Positions 24,092 through 31,797 of a DNA stretch of 64,000 bases are shown piece after piece. Where the stretch lies: the NCBI RefSeq assembly GCF_005876985.1, contig NZ_VAHD01000004.1, positions 222,075 through 286,074 of the forward strand, in the 5' to 3' direction. The notes beneath the pieces were generated by a model. That model did not search any database, was not told where the DNA came from, and saw nothing but the letters and a program-made list of their open reading frames with translations. A program made the translations under genes and the position numbers. Every line of letters begins with the position of its first letter. The stretch's first letter is position 1. The DNA comes from Rhodoferax bucti (GTDB lineage Bacteria; Pseudomonadota; Gammaproteobacteria; Burkholderiales; Burkholderiaceae_C).

Positions 24092-25527
24092 AACCCATGC
24101 ACTTACGAACCCTCGCGACCGCATCCGTGGCACTGGCGCTCAGCGCTTGCGCCATCGTTATGCCGCCTGCCAAAGTAGACGCCGCGCCCGCCATGCAGTG
24201 GCAGGCCCCCTTGCCTCACCAAGGCGCCGTAGGCTCGCTGGCCCAGTGGTGGCAGCAGCAGGGCGATCCGCTCTTGGTGGAGCTGATTGATGCCGCACAA
24301 GCTGTCAGCCCCAATGTGGCCCAGGCACTGGCGCGGGTAGAGTCCGCCCGCGCGCAGCGCACCACCGCCAATGCCGCCTTGCTACCCAAGCTGGATGCGA
24401 GCGTCAGCGCCAGCCGTGGTGTGAGCCAGCCCGATGTGCCGGTGGCCACCAGCCAGTCAGTGGGCCTGCAAGCCAGCTGGGAGCTCGACCTGGTGGGCGC
24501 CAACCGCGCCGTCAGCAATGCGGCGGACGCGCAGTTTCAGGGCACCCAAGCCCAGTGGCACGATGCCCGCGTGTCGGTAGCCGCCGAGGTCGCCAACACC
24601 TATTACAGCTACGCCACCTGCACCCAGTTGCTCGGTGTGGCGCGCAAAGACGCAGCGTCCCGCCAGGAAACCGCACGTCTGACCGAGCTCAATGCCAAAG
24701 CCGGTTTTGCGGCACCTTCGGTAGCCGCCTTGGCTCGCGCCAGCGCTGCCGATGGCAGCAGCCGCGTGACCCAACAACAGGCTGCCTGCGACTTGGATGT
24801 GAAAGCCCTGGTGGCCCTGACCGGCTTGTCGGAGCAGGATTTGCGACAAAAATTGGCTGTGGCGCCCATGGAGCGTGCGCAAGCAGCTCCTGTTTCCATA
24901 GCAAGCGTGCCGGCGCAAACCCTGACCCAACGTCCCGATGTGTTTGCAGCTGAGCGCGACGTTATCGTCGCCAGCGCCCAAGTGGGCAGTGCCAAAGCCC
25001 AGCGTTACCCGCGCCTGACCCTGAGCGGTTCGGTGGGTGCGCTGCGCTACAGCAGCATGGGCCGCGAGACGAATCTGGACACCTGGTCCTTTGGCCCCTT
25101 GGCGGTCACACTGCCCTTGTTTGACGGCGGCCAGCGCAAGGCCAATGTGGTGTCTGCCGAAGCGGCCTATGCGCAAAGCGTCTCGGTTTACCGCGGCAAG
25201 GTGCGCCAGGCCGTGCGCGAGGTGGAAGAGGCACTGGTCAACCTGCAAAGCACCGATGCCCGCAAGCAAGATGCTGCTGTGGCCACCGCCGGCTACGCCG
25301 AGTCGCTCGCAGCCACCCAGGCCCGCTACGGCCAGGGCTTGGCCAGCTTGGTGGAGCTGGAAGATGCACGCCGCAATGCGCTGGCTGCGGAGTCGGCCCA
25401 GCTCTCACTGGGGCTGGAGCGCAACCGCGCTTGGGTGTCGCTCTATCGCGCTCTGGGGGGCGGCTTCGAGCCGGACCGCCTAAACGCGGACGCCACCTCA
25501 AGCGCCGCCGATCAGCCACGCCCCTAA
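24088..25527 (+). CDS. Outer membrane efflux lipoprotein (NodT/OprM family)
   Basis: The TolC-like exit duct of the pump, 479 residues. The signal peptide ends in a lipobox ALSAC, so the N-terminal Cys is probably lipidated. Two OEP repeats follow, with typical phrases such as SWELDLVGANRAVSNA and FGPLAVTLPLFDGGQRKANV. One region between the two repeats (APMERAQAAPVSIAS) is encoded by a complete copy of the dispersed repeat, 24847-24905. It comes first in the pump operon, before the adaptor and the permease, which is less usual than last. Confidence 0.92.
   Translation: MKPMHLRTLATASVALALSACAIVMPPAKVDAAPAMQWQAPLPHQGAVGSLAQWWQQQGDPLLVELIDAAQAVSPNVAQALARVESARAQRTTANAALLPKLDASVSASRGVSQPDVPVATSQSVGLQASWELDLVGANRAVSNAADAQFQGTQAQWHDARVSVAAEVANTYYSYATCTQLLGVARKDAASRQETARLTELNAKAGFAAPSVAALARASAADGSSRVTQQQAACDLDVKALVALTGLSEQDLRQKLAVAPMERAQAAPVSIASVPAQTLTQRPDVFAAERDVIVASAQVGSAKAQRYPRLTLSGSVGALRYSSMGRETNLDTWSFGPLAVTLPLFDGGQRKANVVSAEAAYAQSVSVYRGKVRQAVREVEEALVNLQSTDARKQDAAVATAGYAESLAATQARYGQGLASLVELEDARRNALAAESAQLSLGLERNRAWVSLYRALGGGFEPDRLNADATSSAADQPRP
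24847..24905 (+). repeat. Dispersed repeat copy in frame inside the outer-membrane efflux gene
   Basis: AAAATTGGCTGTGGCGCCCA, then GTGCGCAAGCAGCTCC and CATAGCAA, align along their whole length with the intergenic copy at 38423. The reading frame runs straight through. Confidence 0.7.
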
Positions 25528-25600
25528 CCCCCACATAACTCGCGCACAGCTCCCGCATAACCCCCCGATTTTTTGTTGTCACCTCTTTGAGAGCAAAGCC

Positions 25601-26794
25601 ATGAACCAACTTCACTTCAAACCCCTGACCCTGGGTCTCCTGACCGCCAGTGTGCTGACTCTTGCCGGCCTTGGCCTGTTTGCCACCCGCACGCAGGCGG
25701 CTGATGCCCCCAAGGCCGCTGCGGCGCCCAAAGCCGCGCTGACCGTATCCACGGTGCAGGCCAAGAGCAGCCAGCTGCCCGTCAAGCTGTCCGCCAACGG
25801 CGGTGTCGCCGCTTGGCAGGAAGCCAGCGTGGGCTCAGAGGCCAGCGGCCTGCGTGTGGCCGAGCTGCACGTGGGCGTGGGCGATAGCGTGAAGCGCGGC
25901 CAGGTGCTGGCGACCTTTGCCTCTGAAAGCGTGCAAGCCGATGTAGCACTGGCACGTGCCAGCCTCAACGAAGCGCAGGCCAATGCGGCGGAAGCGCTGG
26001 CCAACGGCGACCGTGCGCGTGCGGTGCAGGGCACCGGCGCCATCAGCGCCCAGCAAATCAACCAGTACCTCACGCAAGAGGCCACCGCCAAGGCGCGCGT
26101 GGCGTCTGCCCAGGCGCAGCTGGACGCCCAGCTGCTGCGCCTGAAGCAAACCCAATTGCTCGCGCCCGACAGCGGCATCATCTCTGCCCGCAGCGCCAGT
26201 GTGGGGGCAGTGGTGGGTGCTGGCACGGAGATGTTCAAGCTCATCCGCCAAGGGCGGCTGGAGTGGCGGGGTGAAGTGACCTCGGCGGAGTTTGCCCGCA
26301 TCAAACCCGGCATGACGGTGCTGGTCACCTCTCCCGGTGGCGTGCAGGCCAAAGGCAAGGTGCGCATGCTGGCGCCTACCGTGGATGCTGCTACCCGCAA
26401 CGGCCTGGTGTATGTGGACTTGTTGGCAGCATCGACGGCCGGCCAGTCGCTGGGTGGCGCATTCAAGCCCGGCATGTATGCCCGTGGTGAGTTTGAGTTG
26501 GGCAGCACCGGCGCATTGACGGTGCCACAAACCGCAGTCGTCGTTCGCGACGGTTTCAGCTACGTGTACCGCGTGGGCACTGACAGCAAAGTCAGCCAAC
26601 TCAAGGTGCAGACCGGCCGCGTGGTGGGTGAGCAGATCGAAATCCAAAGCGGCGTGAAGCCCGAAGACAAGCTAGTGGTCAGCGGTGGCAGTTTCCTGAG
26701 TGAAGGCGACACCGTGAAGGTGGTGGACGCTGCAGATTCCAAGCCAAAAGCGGCTGTAGCGCCCGCAGCGCCTGCGCAAGCAGCTACGAAATAA
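25601..26794 (+). CDS. RND efflux periplasmic adaptor (membrane fusion protein)
   Basis: Links the RND permease to the outer-membrane duct, 397 residues. A signal segment ends TRTQA; a lipoyl-like half (VGSEASGLRVAELHVGVGDSV), an alpha-hairpin of moderate length, a second lipoyl half and a beta-barrel with GAFKPGMYARGEF follow. The C-terminal tail, AAVAPAAPAQAATK, and the stop codon lie in a repeat copy (26736-26795). The second gene of the pump operon, 73 bases after the first. Confidence 0.93.
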   Translation: MNQLHFKPLTLGLLTASVLTLAGLGLFATRTQAADAPKAAAAPKAALTVSTVQAKSSQLPVKLSANGGVAAWQEASVGSEASGLRVAELHVGVGDSVKRGQVLATFASESVQADVALARASLNEAQANAAEALANGDRARAVQGTGAISAQQINQYLTQEATAKARVASAQAQLDAQLLRLKQTQLLAPDSGIISARSASVGAVVGAGTEMFKLIRQGRLEWRGEVTSAEFARIKPGMTVLVTSPGGVQAKGKVRMLAPTVDAATRNGLVYVDLLAASTAGQSLGGAFKPGMYARGEFELGSTGALTVPQTAVVVRDGFSYVYRVGTDSKVSQLKVQTGRVVGEQIEIQSGVKPEDKLVVSGGSFLSEGDTVKVVDAADSKPKAAVAPAAPAQAATK

Positions 26795-26795
26795 G
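26736..26795 (+). repeat. Dispersed repeat copy forming the end of the adaptor gene
   Basis: AAAAGCGGCTGTAGCGCCCG, then TGCGCAAGCAGCTACGAAATAAGG, match the forward orientation of the 38423 copy. It supplies the last dozen or so codons and the TAA. Confidence 0.6.
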
Positions 26796-26833
26796 GAGCA
26801 AGCACATGAGCCCCCACATTCACTTGCGTTCAT

Positions 26834-26884
26834 TGCCCCCCGAGGGGGCGCCCGCCTCCTTTGAGGCGGCTCGGCAGGAGGCGG
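26834..26884. repeat. Second dispersed repeat family, partial copy
   Basis: GCCCCCCGAGGGGGCGCCCG followed by TTTGAGGCGGC and GGAGGCGG. It lies between the adaptor and permease genes and supplies the GGAGG ahead of the permease start. Confidence 0.5.
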
Positions 26885-26885
26885 T

Positions 26886-29800
26886 ATGAACGTCTCCTCG
26901 TGGTCGATCAAAAACCCCATACCGGCGGTCATGCTCTTTGTGATGCTGACCTTCGCCGGCATGCTGGCTTTCAACAGCATGAAGGTGCAGCAGTTCCCGG
27001 ATCTGGAGCTGCCCAACATCACGATCTCGGCCAGCCTGCCCGGCGTAGCGCCGGCCCAGCTGGAAACCGAAGTGGCCCGCAAGCTGGAAAACGCGATTGC
27101 GTCCATCCAGGGCCTGAAAAACATCTACACCAAGGTGCAGGACGGCGGGGTTTCCATCACCGCCGAATTCCGCTTGGAGAAGCCTACGCAAGAAGCGCTC
27201 GACGAAGTGCGTAGCGCCGTGCAGGGCGTGCGCAGTGAGCTCCCCAGCGATGTGCGCGATCCGGTGATCAACAAGGTGAACCTGTCGGGCGCGCCCATTC
27301 TGGCGCTCACCATCCGCTCGTCCAAGATGGATGACGAAGCGCTGAGCTGGTTTGTGGACAACACTGTTTCACGCCGCTTGCTGGGTGTGAAAGGCGTGGG
27401 CTCAGTGGTGCGCGTGGGCGGGGTGACCCGCGAGGTGGAGGTCGCCCTCGACCCCATGAAGCTGCAAGGTCTGGGCGCTACCGCTGCCGACATTTCGCGC
27501 CAACTCAAACAGGTGCAAACCGAGAGCGCAGGTGGCCGCGCTGACCTGGGTGGTAGCGAGCAGCCCATGCGCACACTGGCTACCGTCAAAACCGCTGAAG
27601 AGCTGGCCAATCTGGAGTTGACACTGTCCAACGGACAGCGTGTGCGCCTCGACCAAGTAGCCACCGTCAAAGACACGATTGCCGAGCCCCGCGCAGCCGC
27701 GCTGCTCAACGGTGTGCCGGTGGTGGGATTTGAGATCACCCGCAGCAAAGGTGCCAGCGAGGTGGAAGTCGGAGCCGCAGTGAATGCAGCTTTGGACGAA
27801 CTCAAGGCCCAGCACCCCGACATCGAGCTGACCCAAGCCTTTGACTTTGTGAAGCCGGTGGCTGAAGAGTTTGATGCCTCCATGACCATGCTCTACGAAG
27901 GCGCTTTGCTGGCGGTGATTGTGGTGTGGCTGTTTTTGCGCAACGTCCGCGCAACCTTTGTGTCCGCCGTGGCCTTGCCGCTCTCGGCCATTCCGGCCTT
28001 CATCGGCATGGCGTACCTGGGCTTTTCCATCAACACCGTGACGCTGCTCGCGCTCTCATTGGTGATCGGCGTGCTGGTGGACGACGCGATTGTGGAGGTC
28101 GAAAACATCGAACGCCACCTGAACATGGGCAAGACGCCGTACCAAGCGGCCATGGAAGCGGCGGACGAGATCGGCTTGGCCGTGGTGGCGACGACCTTCA
28201 CCCTGATTGCAGTGTTTTTGCCCACCGCCTTCATGAGTGGTATTCCGGGCAAGTTCTTCAAGCAGTTCGGCTGGACGGCCGCACTCGCGGTGTTTGCCTC
28301 GCTGGTGGTGGCCCGGGTGCTGACGCCCATGATGGCCGCTTACATCATGAAGCGCAGCCCGCGCGAACACAAAGACCCGTTCTGGATGGGCGCCTACATG
28401 CGTGCCAGCCGTTGGGCGCTGAGCCACCGATGGATCACCATGGGTGCAGCCGCAGCATTCTTTGTGGGCTCCATCATGCTGATCCCCCTGTTGCCCACCG
28501 GCTTCATTCCGCCGGACGACAACTCGCAGACGCAGGTCTATATCGAGTTGCCACCGGGCTCGACCTTGAAGCAAACGCGCGATGCGGCGGAGCATGCCCG
28601 CCAGTTGCTGGGCAAGGTTGATCACATCCAGAGCATTTACACCACCATCGGTGGTGGTGCAGCAGGCTCCGACCCTTTCGCGCCTCCGGGAACCACCGAG
28701 GTCCGCAAGGCCACGCTCACGGTGTTGCTGACAGAGCGCGGCAAGCGCCCGCGAAAACAAGGCATTGAAAACGCCATCCGCGCGGCCATGGCCGAAGTGC
28801 CCGGCATCCGCAGCAAGGTGGGCTTGGGCGGCAGTGGCGAGAAGTACCAGCTGGTGCTGACCGGCGAAGACCCTCTGGCCTTGGCCAGTGCTGCCGCTGC
28901 GGTGGAGCGCGATTTGCGCACCATTCCCGGCTTGGGCAGCATTACCTCCAGCGCGAGCTTGATCCGCTCTGAAATCGCAGTGCGCCCCGACTTCGCCAAG
29001 GCTGCGGACTTGGGTGTCACCAGTGCCTCTATTGGCGAGACCTTGCGCATTGCGACGGTGGGTGACTACGACACATCACTGGCCAAGCTCAACCTTAGCC
29101 AGCGGCAAGTGCCGATTGTGGTGAAGCTGGATGACTCCGCGCGACAGGATCTGGACTTGCTGGGCCGGCTCGCGGTGCCAGGCGTCAAAGGGCCTGTCAT
29201 GCTGAGTCAGGTGGCGACGCTCGAAGTGGCCGGTGGCCCCGCGGTGATCGACCGCCTGAACCGCTCACGCAACATCACCTTTGAAGTCGAGCTCTCCGGC
29301 GCGCCGCTGGGCGATGTGACAGAGGCCGTGCAAAAGCTGCCCTCGATCACCAACCTGCCGCCCGGCGTGAAGCAGTTGGCGCTGGGTGATGCCGAAGTCA
29401 TGGGCGAGCTGTTTGCCAGCTTCGGCCTGGCCATGCTGACCGGGGTGCTGTGCATTTACATCGTGCTGGTCTTGTTGTTCAAGGACTTCTTGCAACCCTT
29501 CACCATTCTGGCGGCGCTGCCACTGTCCTTGGGTGGCGCGTTTGTGGGCTTGCTGGTGGCCAATCAGAGCTTCTCCATGCCGTCCCTTATCGGGCTCATC
29601 ATGCTCATGGGCATTGCGACCAAGAATTCCATCTTGTTGGTGGAGTACGCGATCCTGGCGCGCCGGGGTAGCGATGGCAGTGATGGTCACCCCGTTGCCG
29701 CGCCCATGAGCCGGTTTGACGCGCTCATTGACGCCTGCCACAAGCGTGCGCGGCCGATTGTGATGACCACCATCGCCATGGGCGCCGGCATGGTGCCCCT

Positions 29801-30008
29801 GGCCGTGGGCTGGGGTGCTGCAGACAGCAGCTTCCGCAGTCCAATGGCAGTTGCGGTGATCGGCGGACTGATCACGTCCACCGTGCTCAGCCTCTTGGTG
29901 ATCCCATCGGTGTTCACGGTAGTGGACGATCTGGAGCACCTGCTGGGCCGCATCAAGCGCTGGGTGCTGCGCGAAAAGCCGGCGGCGGAAACGATGCCGC
30001 TACAATAG
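26886..30008 (+). CDS. RND family efflux permease
   Basis: Proton-driven inner-membrane pump subunit of the HAE/AcrB superfamily, 1040 residues. Opening SIKNPIPAVMLFVMLTFAGM is the first helix; FPDLELPNITISASLPG begins the porter domain. The proton-relay aspartates are in GVLVDDAIVEVEN. The second half repeats the fold with SFSMPSLIGLIMLMGIATKN. The substrate is unknown; the CecR-type regulator hints at small hydrophobic drugs. The start ATG 26886 has GGAGG close by. Its last codons hold a TACAAT that probably starts the riboswitch transcript that follows. Confidence 0.95.
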   Translation: MNVSSWSIKNPIPAVMLFVMLTFAGMLAFNSMKVQQFPDLELPNITISASLPGVAPAQLETEVARKLENAIASIQGLKNIYTKVQDGGVSITAEFRLEKPTQEALDEVRSAVQGVRSELPSDVRDPVINKVNLSGAPILALTIRSSKMDDEALSWFVDNTVSRRLLGVKGVGSVVRVGGVTREVEVALDPMKLQGLGATAADISRQLKQVQTESAGGRADLGGSEQPMRTLATVKTAEELANLELTLSNGQRVRLDQVATVKDTIAEPRAAALLNGVPVVGFEITRSKGASEVEVGAAVNAALDELKAQHPDIELTQAFDFVKPVAEEFDASMTMLYEGALLAVIVVWLFLRNVRATFVSAVALPLSAIPAFIGMAYLGFSINTVTLLALSLVIGVLVDDAIVEVENIERHLNMGKTPYQAAMEAADEIGLAVVATTFTLIAVFLPTAFMSGIPGKFFKQFGWTAALAVFASLVVARVLTPMMAAYIMKRSPREHKDPFWMGAYMRASRWALSHRWITMGAAAAFFVGSIMLIPLLPTGFIPPDDNSQTQVYIELPPGSTLKQTRDAAEHARQLLGKVDHIQSIYTTIGGGAAGSDPFAPPGTTEVRKATLTVLLTERGKRPRKQGIENAIRAAMAEVPGIRSKVGLGGSGEKYQLVLTGEDPLALASAAAAVERDLRTIPGLGSITSSASLIRSEIAVRPDFAKAADLGVTSASIGETLRIATVGDYDTSLAKLNLSQRQVPIVVKLDDSARQDLDLLGRLAVPGVKGPVMLSQVATLEVAGGPAVIDRLNRSRNITFEVELSGAPLGDVTEAVQKLPSITNLPPGVKQLALGDAEVMGELFASFGLAMLTGVLCIYIVLVLLFKDFLQPFTILAALPLSLGGAFVGLLVANQSFSMPSLIGLIMLMGIATKNSILLVEYAILARRGSDGSDGHPVAAPMSRFDALIDACHKRARPIVMTTIAMGAGMVPLAVGWGAADSSFRSPMAVAVIGGLITSTVLSLLVIPSVFTVVDDLEHLLGRIKRWVLREKPAAETMPLQ

Positions 30009-30170
30009 AGCCCTCGTCATTGGGGAGTAGCCTCTCTTGCACCGCAAGAGGCTCGCGTCAACATACTGGGTCCGCAGACCCTGGCGCCAGCAGTTCAGTC
30101 TTGGCAAGACCTTTGACCACCGCACATCCGCCTTGGCCGGTGATGTGCCGTGGTCATTTGTCTTTTACCG
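30001..30170 (+). promoter_or_regulatory. yybP-ykoY manganese riboswitch
   Basis: The aptamer carries the family hallmarks GGGGAGTAGC (30022-30031), GTCAACATACTGG (30057-30069) and CTTGGCAAGACCTTTGACC (30100-30118). TACAAT at 30001-30006, overlapping the RND stop, is the likely -10 box. The 3' P1 strand TGACCAC (30114-30120) can instead pair with GTGGTCA (30150-30156), extending a GCACATC/GATGTGC stem and followed by TTTGTCTTTT. Metal binding should hold P1 and prevent this terminator-like hairpin, switching the gene on. Confidence 0.88.
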
Positions 30171-30188
30171 GCCTTGGAACTCGCTCTC

Positions 30189-30767
30189 ATGGAATCCTTG
30201 CTCGTCTCTACCGGTGTGGTCGCTCTGGCCGAAATCGGTGACAAAACCCAACTCCTTGCCTTCATCCTCGCTGCGCGCTTCAAAAAGCCCTTGCCCATCG
30301 TGCTCGGCATTCTGGCGGCCACCATCGTCAACCACGGTTTGGCGGGCGCCCTGGGCGCCTGGATCACGTCAGCCATCAGCCCTGAGGTATTGCGCTGGGT
30401 GCTGGGCGCGTCTTTCCTCGGCATGGCTGTCTGGACAATGATTCCCGACAAAATTGAAGACGAAGAAACCCAGATCGCCAGCCGTTTCGGCGTGTTTGGT
30501 GCCACGCTGATCACTTTCTTCCTGGCCGAGATGGGCGACAAGACCCAAATTGCTACCGTGGCCATGGCCGCCCACTATGCTGCGCCGGTGATGGTGGTGA
30601 TCGGCACGACCCTGGGCATGCTGATTGCCGATGTGCCTGCGGTGTTTGCGGGTGACAAGTTGGCCAACAAAATCCCGATGAAGCTGGTGCACTCGATTGC
30701 GGCCGGCATTTTCGCCTTGCTGGGTATTGCGACCTTGCTGGGAGCCGGCTCCCGTTTTGGTTTTTAA
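30189..30767 (+). CDS. TMEM165/GDT1 (UPF0016) family manganese exporter
   Basis: Small polytopic membrane protein, 192 residues, of the family that moves Mn2+ (Ca2+ in eukaryotes) out of the cytoplasm. The two diagnostic E-x-G-D-K-T motifs are present: AEIGDKTQLL near the N-terminus and AEMGDKTQIA in the middle, the usual internal duplication. I chose ATG 30189, which follows the riboswitch; longer frames would start inside its expression platform. It is the first gene under the Mn riboswitch, a classical link, with a DmeF-type gene 21 bases on. Confidence 0.94.
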   Translation: MESLLVSTGVVALAEIGDKTQLLAFILAARFKKPLPIVLGILAATIVNHGLAGALGAWITSAISPEVLRWVLGASFLGMAVWTMIPDKIEDEETQIASRFGVFGATLITFFLAEMGDKTQIATVAMAAHYAAPVMVVIGTTLGMLIADVPAVFAGDKLANKIPMKLVHSIAAGIFALLGIATLLGAGSRFGF

Positions 30768-30788
30768 ACACGACGGGGCATTGCAGCC

Positions 30789-31797
30789 ATGAACCCTAAC
30801 AACGCCGTGGGCCCCCTCCACGACCATGTGTTTGACGACAGCAATCCGGTCGCCGAGCGCAGCACCCGCATCGTGATGTGGATCACGCTGGCCATGATGG
30901 TCATCGAGATCGTGGCGGGCTGGTGGTACAACTCCATGGCTTTGCAAGCTGATGGCTGGCACATGAGCTCCCACGCGGTGGCCATTGGCCTGAGTGCCTT
31001 TGCCTATGCGGCCGCCCGGCGTTACGCCCGCGACCCGCGCTTTGCCTTCGGCACCTGGAAGATGGAGGTGCTGGGCGGCTTTGCCAGTGCCATCGCCCTG
31101 TTGGGGGTGGCCGGGGTGATGGTGGTGGGCTCGGTCCAGCGCTTGCTGGCGCCCGAGCCGATCCATTACCAGGAAGCGATAGTGGTGGCTGTGATCGGCT
31201 TGCTGGTGAACCTCGTTTGCGCGTGGATTCTGGGTCAGGCCCATCATCACGGGCACGAGCACGGGCATGGTGGCCATCACCACGGTCATCACGGACATGA
31301 GCACCTCCATGGACATGACCACGCCCACGGTGGATCGCATGCGGACCTGAATCTCCGGTCTGCCTACCTGCATGTGGTGGCGGACGCTGCGACCTCGGTA
31401 TTGGCCATTGCAGCTTTGCTGGGGGGGCTGGATGTTCGGCTGGTCGTGGCTGGACCCGGTCATGGGTGTGGTGGGGGCAGTGCTTGTGGCGGTGTGGGCC
31501 AAGGGCCTGATTGCAGACACCGGCAAGGTGCTGCTGGACCGAGAGATGGACCACCCGGTGGTGGACGAAATCCGTGAAGTCATGGAGGCCGATGGCGGGC
31601 TCACCCGCGTTACCGACCTGCATGTGTGGCGCGTGGGTAAAAACGTTTACTCCTGTGCCGTGGCCGTTTACACGCAGGATGCGGGCTTGACGGTGGTGCA
31701 GCTGCGCGAGCGGCTGGCCGTGCATGAAGAAATCGTGCACAGCACGATTGAGATTCACCACCAGCCCGCCGCGACGGTGGCAGGGGCGAAGGCCTAG
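30789..31797 (+). pseudogene. dmeF: DmeF-type cation diffusion facilitator, frameshifted
   Basis: Divalent metal:H+ antiporter of the CDF family. The first 200 or so codons give HDHVF at the start, ADGWHMSSHA (metal site), ARDPRFAFGTWKME and a long His-rich loop, the DmeF plan known for cobalt and nickel export. The reading then changes frame: the rest (GWSWLDPVMGVVGA, LLDREMD, VTDLHVWRVG) is in the next frame. The break is at a run of seven G at 31421-31427; six would restore one protein of about 335 residues. It is either a true mutation, a sequencing error, or a slippage site. It lies behind the GDT1 exporter in the same riboswitch operon. Confidence 0.85.
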
